DNA of 64,000 nt from Clostridium omnivorum (GTDB lineage Bacteria > Bacillota > Clostridia > Clostridiales > Clostridiaceae). The position numbers were made by a program, and so were the translations under genes. The stretch's first letter is position 1. Each line of letters begins with the position of its first letter. Under the pieces are notes generated by a model that saw nothing but the letters and a program-made list of their open reading frames with translations, searched no databases and was not told where the DNA came from. Positions 42,201-51,871 of the stretch are shown one piece after another. The stretch is taken from the NCBI RefSeq assembly GCF_026012015.1, contig NZ_BRXR01000001.1, positions 714,001 to 778,000 on the forward strand, read 5' to 3'.

Positions 42201-45200
42201 ATACAGGTTTGCCTGATTAGATTTTATTCCAAGATATTTCATCTCAACCTGACTTTGAGTCCACGCCAGTTCAAATACTCTATTTACATTTTGCATCTCA
42301 ATGTATTTTTTAGCCACTTCCATCGCTTCTTCTTTTGATTCTACTACTGCCATTGTATATGCTACTCTGCAAGTTTCTCCAGGAGCAAGCTTTACTCTTC
42401 TCCTTATACTAATTATTGGGTCAAGCACAGCTCCTACAGTATTTTTTAACGGTGTATCATCTTCCATTGTAACTGGATCCGATACATCCCTTCCTCTGCC
42501 AAGGAAATTGAGTCTGCTAGTCTCATATTGTATGCTTCCTACTAAATTACCTTCTACTGCAGCAGTTTGCATTACATAGTACTTTTTTTGCCCCTTGGCT
42601 CTTGGTCTTCTGCTTGCTAAAATACTGCCAGTTTCTTCAATATATTCTGTTTGAATAAACAAATTGCTAAAGGTTGGGTGAACTATATCTGCATTATAAG
42701 GTGCTAAGGTAATTTCACAGTAGCTAGTCACTTCTATAACTCTTGTATGTTCACTATGATTAGTTATAGATATTCTTCTAACTTCTGCATTTTCCTCATT
42801 AGATACTGCCACTTCTGTATGAGTTATCAAATTCCCATCTTGTCTTTTAAACTCAGCTTTATCTAAAGAAAATATTACTTCATAGCTGTCTCCCTCACTT
42901 TTGCAGGGTTCATAAGTGGCACTCCAGTATTCATTTGAATTAATGTTTTTTATATAGAAGAAAAAACCTGTATTATCTAATGTCATGTCCTCTCTCCATC
43001 TATATACAGTCATATCCTCCTTTTTACTATATCCGCTGCCGCTATTTGTTATCATAAGTGAGTAACTACCATTGCCAAGTAAATGAGTTTGCGGCATATT
43101 AGTTTTTGCTGTACTATAGTTCCTGACTATTATGTTTTGCTTTTGATTTATAAAGTCTATATAATCAAATTCTTGATCTCTATCATAAACTATTTTATTT
43201 GGCACTCTTTCTTGAAGAAGCAGCTCTGTAGCTTTAACCCTTGGTATATTATGAAATCTCTGCTGTAGTATATTATTGTTTAACACATTGTCTAATGCCA
43301 TAATACTCATTCCTTCATGGTGAACCATAAAGCATTTTACTATTGTCATTTTCTTTCCTTTAGGCATTCTTTCTTTTGTGTAATCTACAGCTTCATAAAA
43401 ACCATATTGACCTTCAAGCCCCTCCTCTGAAAGCTTTTTTAGATTTTCAGAGGCACTCTTAGAATCAATTTGAAGCGATAATATTGTTGAGTATGGGGAA
43501 ATAACAAGTTCATTTGACAGACCCCTTTTTAGCCCTATACCTGGAACTCCAAAAGCTTTATATTGATAATTTAAAGCTGGATCAAAAGAATAAAAGGCTG
43601 ACTCCGATATACCCCAAGGCACCTTTTTGTATGCGGCATATTTTTTCTGTCCTTCAACAACAGCTTCATAGGTTTCATTTAGCAGAGTATCAGGAAAGCT
43701 TTTCATTATAAGAAGCGGCATAAAATACTCAAACATTGTTCCACTCCAAGACACTAAGCCTTTGCCGCTGCCAATAAGTGTCATTGCTCGCCCAAGCCTG
43801 AACCAATGCTTTTGTTCTACATCTCCTTTTGCTATTGCTACAAAACTCGCCTGTCTGCATTCAGATGCCAGTAAATCGTAATAGGAGTTCCCCAAAGTAT
43901 CCCTTTCTATATCATATCCTATTGCAAACAGTTGTCTTTTTTTATCATACAGCATAGAAAAGTCAGTTTCCTCAGCCATATTACTAAGTCTGTTTTTTAA
44001 GCTGTTTATTCTTTCTATAATTTTTACATTTTCACTTTTTCCGTTTTGGAGTAAAATATTAAGTTGTTCAAGCCTTTTTCTTTCTGAGCTTCCAATTTCA
44101 TAATTTTGAGATATTCTATCAATGTCTCTTATAACATTATCTATGTTATCCCCCATAGACATTAATGAACTAATAGATGCTAAATTTTTAAGTCTGTCTA
44201 TAACATCCTTCATGCTTTCTTCCATTTCAGAAAGCAGCTCAGTCCAGGGCAATAGAACTTGAAGCAGCTTTAATTCATTCTTAACAAAACACTTTGCTTT
44301 TTTATTCCAGTATAACTTTTCTTTATCTTCATTATTTTCAATTTGTAATATTAAGCTCCATATATCGTTAAGTATTCTTTTCCATGCCAACAAATCAACT
44401 TCCGAATTTGCTAATCTTTCTATAGTTTCCTTATAAAAATCATTTGTTCCTATTGTCTTTTTAATTTCTTCATTACAAAGTAATAAAGTATCCCTCAGTC
44501 CATTATATTTTTTTCTTGTTAGCAATGGTTGTTTTTTATATTCTTCAAGGCTTTCTTCTATAATCCATAAATACCCTACAAGATTGCCGCTATCAACCGT
44601 AGATATGTATCTAGGATAAAGTGGTTCCATCTTCGAAGTATCATACCAATTATAAAAATGTCCTTTGTATCTTGTTAAGGACTCCATGCTAGCAAGTATT
44701 TTATCAAGTCTATCAGTTAATTGAAGTGTGCCAATATATCCCAGGTCAAAAGCAACTATATTCGAGGTGAGACCCATTGCCATATTTGTAGGTGAAGTTC
44801 TTTCCGCGATTCCGTTTGGTGGATCTTCTTGATAGTTATCAGGAGCAAGCCAATTATTCTTACTATCTACGAAATCTTCAAAATATGCCCAAGTTTTTCT
44901 TGCCACTTTCCTTAAAAAGTTTACTTGTTCATCTGATAATCTAACTTCCTCTTTTGATCTATCTAAGCTTATATAGTATGCAATGTATGGGCTTATAAAC
45001 CATAATATACAGGATGGAAGCATAAACAGCGTAATGCTTGTAGATTTAGTGATAGAGAGTCCTATCATTAATAAGGCAATAATACTTCCAGGCCACATTG
45101 CCGCCATAAAATTTTGAGTTTTTCTCCCAAGTTTTGCTTCTACATCAGCAGCAGTCTGCCATTCAAGCATATTTTTTTTACTAATAGTCAGTCTGTAAAG

Positions 45201-47930
45201 CGTTCTTATAATAGCATCCAGCATTAAATATGCTTGATATGGCAAAAAACAAAATATTAGAAAAATCTGCTCTACTACAGTTTTAACACTGCTGATTCTT
45301 CCAGAAAGACTAATGCCCTTAATTGGTGAAACCACTGCTTCTGAAACATCAAAAAATATAGGGCACAATATTGCCAAAAATGCTACTATTAACCACTGTT
45401 CACTAGTGGGAAGTACGCTGAGAGATAAAATTATTAATATAATTATTGACGGTGCTAATAAGCTTCTTCTAAGGTTATCAAACATCTTCCATTTTGAAAT
45501 TGCATTGAGTGCTGATTTTTTAAATAGCCATGGTAGAAGCTGCCAGTCTCCTCGAGTCCAACGATGAAGCCTCATGGAACTAGAATTATAGTATGCTGGA
45601 TATCCGTCAATAAGCTCTATATCCGTTAAAAGTCCAGTTCTAACATAGGAACCTTCTAGCAAATCATGGCTTAAAACTGTATTCTCAGGTATTTCGTCCT
45701 TTAAAACTTTCTCAAATACATCCACATCATAAATACCTTTTCCAGTAAATATTCCTTCTCCAAATAAATCTTGATATACATCAGAAACCGCCATAGTATA
45801 AACATCTATACCTGTCTCACCAGAAAATATCTTAGAAAATAAAGTTTTATTAGCTTCTAAGGTTCCTACCCCAATCCTTGGCTGCATGAGCCCATAGCCC
45901 CTTAGTACCTTTTTACCATTTTCACTTAAATACGGTCTATTTAGAACATGGGACATAGCTCCTATGAGTCTCCGTGCGGAATCCCTAGGAAGCTGTGTAT
46001 CTGCATCAAGAGTAATTACATACTTTACTTTAGAAAGATTGCTTATGTTGCCACTTATCACATTATAGCTAGTGTTTTTATCCCCTCTAAGTAAGCTATT
46101 AAACTCCATAAGCTTACCCCTTTTTCTCTCCCAGCCAAGCCATTTATTTTCCTTTTCATTAAATTGTCTATATCTATTAAAGAAATAAAATATGTCCTTA
46201 TTTTCAGAAGCATATTTTTGGTTTAGTGCTTTTATTTCTTTTAATGCTGTATTTATTAAATTATTATCACTTTCCTCATGCTCATTATCGCTATCTTTAA
46301 AATCCCCTAACAATGCAAAATAAAGATTCTTATCCTCATTTGCAAGATAATAAACTTCCAAATCTTCTATTATATCCGCAACTCTTTTTTCATTATTTAA
46401 AAGAGTTGGTATAACAACAATACTAGTAAATTCTTCAGGAATACCCTCTTTTAAAGAAAGCTTTGGTATTATCCTGGGTGTTGAAATATAGTTTATACTC
46501 CAATTTAAAATAGAAGTTACAATCTCACTGCAAGGAACCAATATTGCGATAAATGCAATTATATAAAGATATATAGGGTAGCCAATATTAATAAGCATTA
46601 CTCTGCTTATAACTAATAAGCAGAGCAGTACTGTTAAAATTAGTATTGTGCCAACATAAAAAGTAGTAATATTATTTTTTACATGCTTTTTAACCTTAGA
46701 AAACCCGTTTTCTTTATAATTTAAATAATCTTTAAGTTTTTCTTCGCCATTATCAATCAAATAGTATCCTACATGTCTTTTATACACTTCTTCACAATTT
46801 CCATCATTTGATTCAGCACATTCTACTGCTTTTTTGGCTACAAAGGCTTCAGTATTATTTACCAGCTTAGCTAACTTTTCTACTTTATGCCTATAATAAT
46901 CTCTAGATTCAAAATCCATTTTCGAATATATATCAGCTGGATCCTGCTTCAAGGCATTTTCAACATAGCTTAGTCTTTCAAAATTATCTCTCCAATTCAT
47001 TCCTGTAATTTCTCTAATACTATTTATGGAGTTACCTATTGAAAGTTGAAATCCTGCTTGTTTTTGATGCTCAATATTAATCATCTTTTCTGTATTTGTT
47101 TCATTTTTCTCAAGCTTTTCATCAATCCATTTATATAAGCCTGCATTATCAATACCATTATCTCTTAATACTTTTAAAAATCTTTCAGTGAAATATGGAC
47201 TAAATTTTATATTTTCATTTTCAACTTTTTTAAGTTCTTCAAAAAGTTTGTGTTCATTAAATGCATTTATCAATCGTTCAGCTAGCGCATCACCACGTTT
47301 TTTTTCACTTTGTGCATATGCAATCTTATCAGCAACCTTGCTTATATTTTGAATTAAAGCAATGCGCACCATTATTGGCAATGCCCATAGTTCGCCACTA
47401 GTAAGTACTGAATGACTTTGATACGCTTCTATAAAGCCTTCCAGTGTGTTTTCATTAACTCTTCCATCGCTATGAGATATTAATTCTATTGCTATGCTAT
47501 AAACTCTAGGATATCCTTTTAACAGACCATTTTCTATAATAGGAAGACCATTATAATAAGAATTTGGCATGTTTTGCTTAATATCCTTGTATTCTTTTTC
47601 AATAAGATAGATATTATCCAGCATCCATTCTGCAGCTGGTACCATATCTCTTCTATTTTTTGCTTCTCTATCTATGTACTCATACGCCTTTAATATGCTT
47701 CTATAACTTTTATCCAAACTCTTTATAAGCTTCCTCTTGCTGCTAGTTTTTTTTGAGGCTGAGTGAGTACTAGCAATCTCTATTGCATGTTTCTCCAAAC
47801 CTTCTTTGCTCATATTAATGATTGGAATATCCTCCATTACATTATATTCATCCTTCTCATTCTTTCTTGTAAACCTATAATAAATCAACACTATAATCAA
47901 AAGTAAAGCTGTCAAATATATATAGAGCAT
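39285..47930 (-). CDS. Cyclic beta-1,2-glucan synthase-like protein (GT84-glucoamylase-GH94)
   Basis: 2881 residues, the largest gene here. An N-terminal membrane anchor (1-18) is followed by membrane segments near 420-475, then a GT84 glycosyltransferase domain (about 500-800). That domain has SKVKYVITLDADTQLPRD near 642 and MRLHRWTRGDWQLL near 792. More membrane segments follow (about 830-1000), then a glucoamylase-like domain (about 1280-1520, GLVSWSGTMFEYFMP). Two GT36/carbohydrate-binding sandwiches come next, then a GH94 phosphorylase-like catalytic domain with MGSGDWNDGMSTVG near 2567. The order matches NdvB/Cgs of rhizobia and Brucella, which make cyclic beta-1,2-glucan. Whether the product here is cyclic, linear, or trimmed is unknown. 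Confidence 0.9.
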   Translation of the reverse strand: MLYIYLTALLLIIVLIYYRFTRKNEKDEYNVMEDIPIINMSKEGLEKHAIEIASTHSASKKTSSKRKLIKSLDKSYRSILKAYEYIDREAKNRRDMVPAAEWMLDNIYLIEKEYKDIKQNMPNSYYNGLPIIENGLLKGYPRVYSIAIELISHSDGRVNENTLEGFIEAYQSHSVLTSGELWALPIMVRIALIQNISKVADKIAYAQSEKKRGDALAERLINAFNEHKLFEELKKVENENIKFSPYFTERFLKVLRDNGIDNAGLYKWIDEKLEKNETNTEKMINIEHQKQAGFQLSIGNSINSIREITGMNWRDNFERLSYVENALKQDPADIYSKMDFESRDYYRHKVEKLAKLVNNTEAFVAKKAVECAESNDGNCEEVYKRHVGYYLIDNGEEKLKDYLNYKENGFSKVKKHVKNNITTFYVGTILILTVLLCLLVISRVMLINIGYPIYLYIIAFIAILVPCSEIVTSILNWSINYISTPRIIPKLSLKEGIPEEFTSIVVIPTLLNNEKRVADIIEDLEVYYLANEDKNLYFALLGDFKDSDNEHEESDNNLINTALKEIKALNQKYASENKDIFYFFNRYRQFNEKENKWLGWERKRGKLMEFNSLLRGDKNTSYNVISGNISNLSKVKYVITLDADTQLPRDSARRLIGAMSHVLNRPYLSENGKKVLRGYGLMQPRIGVGTLEANKTLFSKIFSGETGIDVYTMAVSDVYQDLFGEGIFTGKGIYDVDVFEKVLKDEIPENTVLSHDLLEGSYVRTGLLTDIELIDGYPAYYNSSSMRLHRWTRGDWQLLPWLFKKSALNAISKWKMFDNLRRSLLAPSIIILIILSLSVLPTSEQWLIVAFLAILCPIFFDVSEAVVSPIKGISLSGRISSVKTVVEQIFLIFCFLPYQAYLMLDAIIRTLYRLTISKKNMLEWQTAADVEAKLGRKTQNFMAAMWPGSIIALLMIGLSITKSTSITLFMLPSCILWFISPYIAYYISLDRSKEEVRLSDEQVNFLRKVARKTWAYFEDFVDSKNNWLAPDNYQEDPPNGIAERTSPTNMAMGLTSNIVAFDLGYIGTLQLTDRLDKILASMESLTRYKGHFYNWYDTSKMEPLYPRYISTVDSGNLVGYLWIIEESLEEYKKQPLLTRKKYNGLRDTLLLCNEEIKKTIGTNDFYKETIERLANSEVDLLAWKRILNDIWSLILQIENNEDKEKLYWNKKAKCFVKNELKLLQVLLPWTELLSEMEESMKDVIDRLKNLASISSLMSMGDNIDNVIRDIDRISQNYEIGSSERKRLEQLNILLQNGKSENVKIIERINSLKNRLSNMAEETDFSMLYDKKRQLFAIGYDIERDTLGNSYYDLLASECRQASFVAIAKGDVEQKHWFRLGRAMTLIGSGKGLVSWSGTMFEYFMPLLIMKSFPDTLLNETYEAVVEGQKKYAAYKKVPWGISESAFYSFDPALNYQYKAFGVPGIGLKRGLSNELVISPYSTILSLQIDSKSASENLKKLSEEGLEGQYGFYEAVDYTKERMPKGKKMTIVKCFMVHHEGMSIMALDNVLNNNILQQRFHNIPRVKATELLLQERVPNKIVYDRDQEFDYIDFINQKQNIIVRNYSTAKTNMPQTHLLGNGSYSLMITNSGSGYSKKEDMTVYRWREDMTLDNTGFFFYIKNINSNEYWSATYEPCKSEGDSYEVIFSLDKAEFKRQDGNLITHTEVAVSNEENAEVRRISITNHSEHTRVIEVTSYCEITLAPYNADIVHPTFSNLFIQTEYIEETGSILASRRPRAKGQKKYYVMQTAAVEGNLVGSIQYETSRLNFLGRGRDVSDPVTMEDDTPLKNTVGAVLDPIISIRRRVKLAPGETCRVAYTMAVVESKEEAMEVAKKYIEMQNVNRVFELAWTQSQVEMKYLGIKSNQANLYQLIASRIIFMNTQMRAREEYIKNISKSQPALWPYGISGDLPILLLILRQEKDLDLLRQVLTAHEYWSIKGLKVDLVIINLQQTLYVQPLFDSIRDLISSSHARDKQNKPGGVFIHSKATMAEEDIKFITAIARLVIDSENGSIINQIKDISDDKDNIEELRTEEVVYNTKPYKFESKKLEYFNGFGGFDTEENQYVINLKENKNTPAPWINVISNQEFGFHISESGSSYTWYKNSRENKLTPWGNDPITDYATEALYLRDEISGDTWSISANPIRDRGEYVVEHGFGYSNFKHEAYGIIGEVTYFTPINESLKLGLVKLKNNSDKDRKLSLTYFAQLAIGVFPQQTAQYISTYLRNDKYIYAQNPYSEHFGKAYTYLAMLGVEDCSFTGNRKEFIGRGGSISSPEALKKVRLSNNVGAGYDPCVCVNGKISIPVGGEVQVVMLLGANEDIGYIDSITERFSSVERVYAALVDTKDYWKKLLGTIKVKTPDKTMDILLNGWLMYQTIVCRYWSRTAFYQSGGAMGFRDQLQDSMAIGFLNPDITKNQILHSASRQFIEGDVQHWWHPVVNSGIRTRFSDDLLWLPFVTIDYIKNTGDYSILDEMVVYLEEEPLKEGEDERYKVSRFSDVTGAIYEHCIKTIDLSLRFGEHNIPLMGSGDWNDGMSTVGNKGKGESVWLGWFLYDILSNFIEICKYKGDMERAERYGEAASFIKENMEKNAWDGSWYRRAYFDDGTPLGSIENDECQIDSLAQSWSVISGAAKESRAKEAMGAVEKYLVKEDKGMVLLLTPPFEKSKLEPGYIKGYVAGVRENGGQYTHAATWVILAFAKLGYGKRAWEIFHMINPINHTKSHLDCERYKVEPYVMAADVYAREPHEGRGGWSWYTGTSGWMYRVGIEAMLGLKLLEGKGFTIKPCVPEEWSQYEMEYNYKNSTYHIEVVRGDNKGIYLDGSVVETGLIPYMEQGSYKVQVII

Positions 47931-48127
47931 TCCAATCCTCTCCTTACTTTCTATAGAAATTTCGACTTTTGTTATTATCTCCTAAGTTAAGTAAAAATAT
48001 TAGTTAAATTATGCTAGTTTATTTGTTCTTTTTTAAATTGCTAAAGAACAATACATTTATCATTAATACTATAAATATGTTTGACAAAATCTAAAATGTG
48101 GCATATAATATAGAAAAATATTTTGCT

Positions 48128-48360
48128 ATGAGAAGGAGCAGTAGTTTCTTTTTCAATTAAAGAGAGCTGTTGGCTGGTGAAAAACAGTGTTGAAAGGATA
48201 CGAACTCGCCTAGGAGCTTGCTTGGCAAAACCAAGCACGGTAAAAACCGTTACCTTTATGAGTGAGATTTAGGCTTTTTCTGAGGGCTTAAGTCTAATTA
48301 GAGTGGTACCGCGGTATGTTATCTTTCGTCTCTATTATGACGAAGGATTTTTTTATTTTT
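48128..48360 (+). promoter_or_regulatory. T-box leader of leuS
   Basis: AGAGAG (about 48160) and GGCTGGTGAAAAAC mark Stem I. CGAACTCGCC carries the specifier CUC (48205-48207), a leucine codon. AGAGTGGTACCGCGG (about 48299-48313) is the T-box; its UGGU pairs with an ACCA tRNA end, fitting A73 of tRNA-Leu. CTTTCGTC/GACGAAGG (48323-48346) followed by T residues is the terminator. Confidence 0.95.
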
Positions 48361-48389
48361 TGTAATAATAATTTTGAGGAGGAAATATA

Positions 48390-50828
48390 ATGGCAAACTA
48401 TGGAACTGAAGTAGATGAAAAGTGGCAAAAAAAATGGGAAGAAACTAATCTATACAAATTTGATAAAAATAATTTAGAGAAAAAGCTCTATGTTCTTGAA
48501 ATGTTCTCATATCCTTCAGGCAGCAAACTTCATGCCGGACACTGGTTTAATTATGGTCCAGTAGACTCTTGGGCAAGAATGAAAAGAATGCAGGGCTATA
48601 ATGTATTCCAGCCAATGGGCTTTGATGCTTTTGGACTTCCAGCAGAGAACTTTGCAATAAAAACAGGTATTCATCCTAAAGACTCTACTATAAAAAATAT
48701 AGAAACTATGGAAAAACAGCTTAAAGCTATGGGCGCAATGTTCAGTTGGGATAACGAAGTTGTAACCTGTGACCCTGATTATTACAAATGGACTCAATGG
48801 GTTTTCTTAAAGCTTTATGAAAAAGGCTTAGCCTATAGAAAAAAAGCTCCTGTAAATTGGTGCCCTAGTTGTAATACAGTACTTGCAAATGAACAGGTTG
48901 TAGATGGTCATTGTGAACGCTGCGAAACTGAAGTTACTAAAAAGGATCTTACTCAATGGTTCCTTAAGATAACAGATTATGCAGATGAATTATTAGAAAA
49001 ACTAGATGATTTAGATTGGCCAGAAAAAACAAAAGCCATGCAAAAGCATTGGATAGGAAAATCTACTGGAGCAGAAGTAACTTTTAATGTAGAAAACTCC
49101 GATTTAAGTTTTAATGTATTCACTACAAGAGTGGATACACTATTCGGAGTAACATATGTAGTGTTAGCACCAGAAAATGAACTTGTAGATAAGCTTACAA
49201 CTGCTGAAAACAAGGCTGCAGTAGATGAGTATAAGGAAAATGCTAAGAAGCAATCTGACATCGAGAGACAATCCTTAACTAGAGAAAAAACTGGTGTATT
49301 TACTGGCTCCTATGCTATCAACCCTGTTAACGGAAGAAACGTTCCAATCTGGGTTGGTGATTATGTTCTTAACACTTATGGAACTGGGGCAGTTATGGCC
49401 GTACCAGCTCATGATGATAGAGATTTTGCTTTTGCTACAAAATACAATCTTCCAATAGAAAGAGTTATTGCAGGTGGGGATAGTCTTCCATATACTGAAT
49501 ACGGAACCCTTGTAAATAGTGAAGAATTTAATGGTCTATCCACAGAAAAAGCAAAAGAAGCCATTGTGGATAAACTTCAAGCAATGAGCTTAGGTTCTGG
49601 AAAAGTAAATTATAGGCTAAGGGATTGGCTTGTTTCAAGACAAAGATACTGGGGAGCCCCTATTCCAGTAGTACACTGTGAAAAATGTGGTATTGTTCCA
49701 GTGCCAGAAAATCAGCTTCCAGTTGAACTTCCTTATGATGTTGAATTTGCGCCAGATGGAAAATCACCACTTGCAAAATCTGATAAGTTTATGCATACGA
49801 CTTGCCCTCACTGCGGCGGTCCTGCTCTTAGAGATCCAGATACTCTCGACACCTTTGTAGATTCTTCCTGGTACTTCTTAAGATATGCAGATAATAAAAA
49901 CTCAGAAAAAGCTTTTGACAGTGATACAATAAATAGCATGCTTCCTGTTGACAAATATGTAGGTGGACCAGAACATGCTTGTATGCACTTACTTTATGCA
50001 AGATTTGTTACCAAAGCACTTAGAGATATGGGATATCTTAATTTTGACGAACCATTCCTTTCTCTTACTCATCAAGGACTAATCCTTGGACCAGATGGAC
50101 AAAAGATGAGTAAATCCAAAGGAAATACTATATCCCCTGATGACTATATAGTTGAATTCGGTGCAGATGTATTTAGAATGTATTTAATGTTTGGATTTGG
50201 ATACACTGAAGGCGGTGCTTGGAGCGATGATGGAATCAAAGCAATAGCAAGATTCATAGAAAGAATTGAAAGAATCCTTGAAAATTCAAGAGCAGCTATT
50301 AATGATTATAGCAAGGCAAAGAATACAATAGATAAAGCTGAAAAAGAATTAAATTACTGGAGACATTTTGCAATTAGAGGTGTAACAACAGACTCTGAAA
50401 TACTTCAATTTAATACTGCTATTGCAAGAATGATGGAATTTACAAATTCACTTTCAAAATATCTAAATGAAGATACTATAAATCCTAGCTTCCTAAAAGA
50501 AGTATTAATAGATTTTATAAAGCTTTTAGCTCCATTTGCTCCTCACTTCAGCGAAGAACAATGGAATCTTATTGGTATGGACTACTCCATATTTAATCAA
50601 AGCTGGCCTGTATTTGATGCATCTGCTCTTATAAAAGATGAAGTAGAAATAGCTATTCAAATAAATGGCAAGATAAAAGCAAGAATAAATGTATCTTCTG
50701 ATTTAAATGAAGAAGGAATTAAAAAAGCATCCTTAGAAGATAAGGATATAGTAACTGCCCTTGAAGGAAAAACTGTAGCAAAAATCATAGTTATAAAAGG
50801 CAGACTTGTTAATATTGTTGCTAAATAA
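48390..50828 (+). CDS. leuS: Leucyl-tRNA synthetase
   Basis: 812 residues, class Ia. The HIGH-region is [19 protein letters not shown] and the KMSKS motif is [16 protein letters not shown]. The editing domain (about 220-400) includes [14 protein letters not shown], and Zn-binding Cys pairs are seen in WCPSCN and HCERCE. The C-terminal anticodon-binding domain ends IVKGRL-type. AGGAGGAAATATA precedes the ATG. Its T-box leader reads a Leu codon. Confidence 0.97.
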   Translation: MANYGTEVDEKWQKKWEETNLYKFDKNNLEKKLYVLEMFSYPSGSKLHAGHWFNYGPVDSWARMKRMQGYNVFQPMGFDAFGLPAENFAIKTGIHPKDSTIKNIETMEKQLKAMGAMFSWDNEVVTCDPDYYKWTQWVFLKLYEKGLAYRKKAPVNWCPSCNTVLANEQVVDGHCERCETEVTKKDLTQWFLKITDYADELLEKLDDLDWPEKTKAMQKHWIGKSTGAEVTFNVENSDLSFNVFTTRVDTLFGVTYVVLAPENELVDKLTTAENKAAVDEYKENAKKQSDIERQSLTREKTGVFTGSYAINPVNGRNVPIWVGDYVLNTYGTGAVMAVPAHDDRDFAFATKYNLPIERVIAGGDSLPYTEYGTLVNSEEFNGLSTEKAKEAIVDKLQAMSLGSGKVNYRLRDWLVSRQRYWGAPIPVVHCEKCGIVPVPENQLPVELPYDVEFAPDGKSPLAKSDKFMHTTCPHCGGPALRDPDTLDTFVDSSWYFLRYADNKNSEKAFDSDTINSMLPVDKYVGGPEHACMHLLYARFVTKALRDMGYLNFDEPFLSLTHQGLILGPDGQKMSKSKGNTISPDDYIVEFGADVFRMYLMFGFGYTEGGAWSDDGIKAIARFIERIERILENSRAAINDYSKAKNTIDKAEKELNYWRHFAIRGVTTDSEILQFNTAIARMMEFTNSLSKYLNEDTINPSFLKEVLIDFIKLLAPFAPHFSEEQWNLIGMDYSIFNQSWPVFDASALIKDEVEIAIQINGKIKARINVSSDLNEEGIKKASLEDKDIVTALEGKTVAKIIVIKGRLVNIVAK

Positions 50829-50829
50829 G

Positions 50830-50864
50830 AAAAAACTCTAGGTTTTATATACCTAGAGTTTTTT
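50830..50864 (+). terminator. Terminator of leuS
   Basis: AAAAAACTCTAGGT pairs with ACCTAGAGTTTTTT around a seven-base loop, with T residues at the 3' end. Confidence 0.92.
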
Positions 50865-50869
50865 GTACC

Positions 50870-50921
50870 TCACAAGGATGTTTGCTTGTCACAGTGGTGG
50901 TTAAACAAACCATCCTTGTGA
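50870..50921. other. Long hairpin between leuS and the alarmone synthetase gene
   Basis: TCACAAGGATG (50870-50880) and CATCCTTGTGA (50911-50921) are perfect complements, and TTTG/CAAA inside extend the stem. It directly follows the stop codon of the minus-strand gene. Neither side has the T-tract of a simple terminator. Its role is unknown. Confidence 0.55.
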
Positions 50922-50923
50922 CA

Positions 50924-51712
50924 TTACCTATACTTTTCAAGAGCCTTTTCTGTAGCTTGAAGAAGACTGCTTAGGTCATAAACCTCTCCCTCTTCTATAA
51001 GCTTATTCAGCTGCATTTGATATCTTGTAGATTCTGCTCCTTTGCCAATTGATGCAAGAGTGATAATATTATTCATAATGTTAGAAATTAAACTAGACTT
51101 AACCTCAAATAGTTTTTGAGCATCTTTAATTTCATCCTTTATTTCTAGCATCAAATAGTCTAAATTAAATGCTGCATCAGCAGCATTTTTAAGCTTTTGC
51201 TTTATATCCCCTGGAATCTGATGCTTGTACTTATAGTTTAATGAATGCTCAATAGTTGCCCAAAAGTTCATAGCTAAGGTTCTTATTTGGAATTCTGCTA
51301 ATATATATTTTTGACCTTCAGCCATATTTACTGGATACTTTATAATCATATGATAACTTCTATAACCACTTTCCTTTACATTAGTAACATAGTCCTTTTC
51401 ATACATTATCTGCATGTCTTTTCTTTCTCTAACCAATTGAACAACTTTTTCTACGTCATCAACAAATTGGCACATTACTCTGATTCCAGCTATATCCTCC
51501 ATCTCATATTCAATTCTATCAAGAGGAATATTAAATTTATTAGCTTTTTCTAATATACTTGAAATCTCTTTAACTCTTCCAGTGACAAATTCAATTGGGG
51601 AATATTCATTTTTCCTTCTATATTCAGTTCTAATACACCTAAACTTAACTTTCAGTTCTTCTACAGCCTGTTCATAGGGTATTAAAAATGTCTTCCATTC
51701 TCTAATCGCCAT
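50924..51712 (-). CDS. Small alarmone synthetase, RelA/SpoT synthetase-domain only
   Basis: 262 residues from MAIREWKTFLIPYEQAVEEL. It holds a RelA/SpoT nucleotidyltransferase domain (about 45-180) with IEYEMEDIAGIRVMCQF, ESGYRSYHMIIKYP and AEFQIRTLAMNFWATIEHSL. There is no HD hydrolase, TGS or ACT domain, so it resembles RelQ/YjbM-type synthetases that make (p)ppGpp. The C-terminal helix region (about 185-262) is longer than in some members. AAAGGATG precedes the ATG at 51710-51712; an in-frame ATG nine bases upstream is rejected. Confidence 0.93.
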   Translation of the reverse strand: MAIREWKTFLIPYEQAVEELKVKFRCIRTEYRRKNEYSPIEFVTGRVKEISSILEKANKFNIPLDRIEYEMEDIAGIRVMCQFVDDVEKVVQLVRERKDMQIMYEKDYVTNVKESGYRSYHMIIKYPVNMAEGQKYILAEFQIRTLAMNFWATIEHSLNYKYKHQIPGDIKQKLKNAADAAFNLDYLMLEIKDEIKDAQKLFEVKSSLISNIMNNIITLASIGKGAESTRYQMQLNKLIEEGEVYDLSSLLQATEKALEKYR

Positions 51713-51871
51713 AAAATTCATCCTTTACAATGAAATACTTCATGTATATTATAATACAAGAAATTATTTTCTTAAATATTAATTATTATATCATATAAAA
51801 TAATGTTTTCTTTAATTTTTTTTGTTATAATATTAAAAAAGGCATTTAACTAAAGCATAGAAGGTGATGTA

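Noticed and set aside
48041-48238. Minus-strand ORF of 65 codons over the leuS leader
   Set aside because: It lies on the strand opposite a clear T-box leader, has no good ribosome site, and its sequence is explained by RNA structure.
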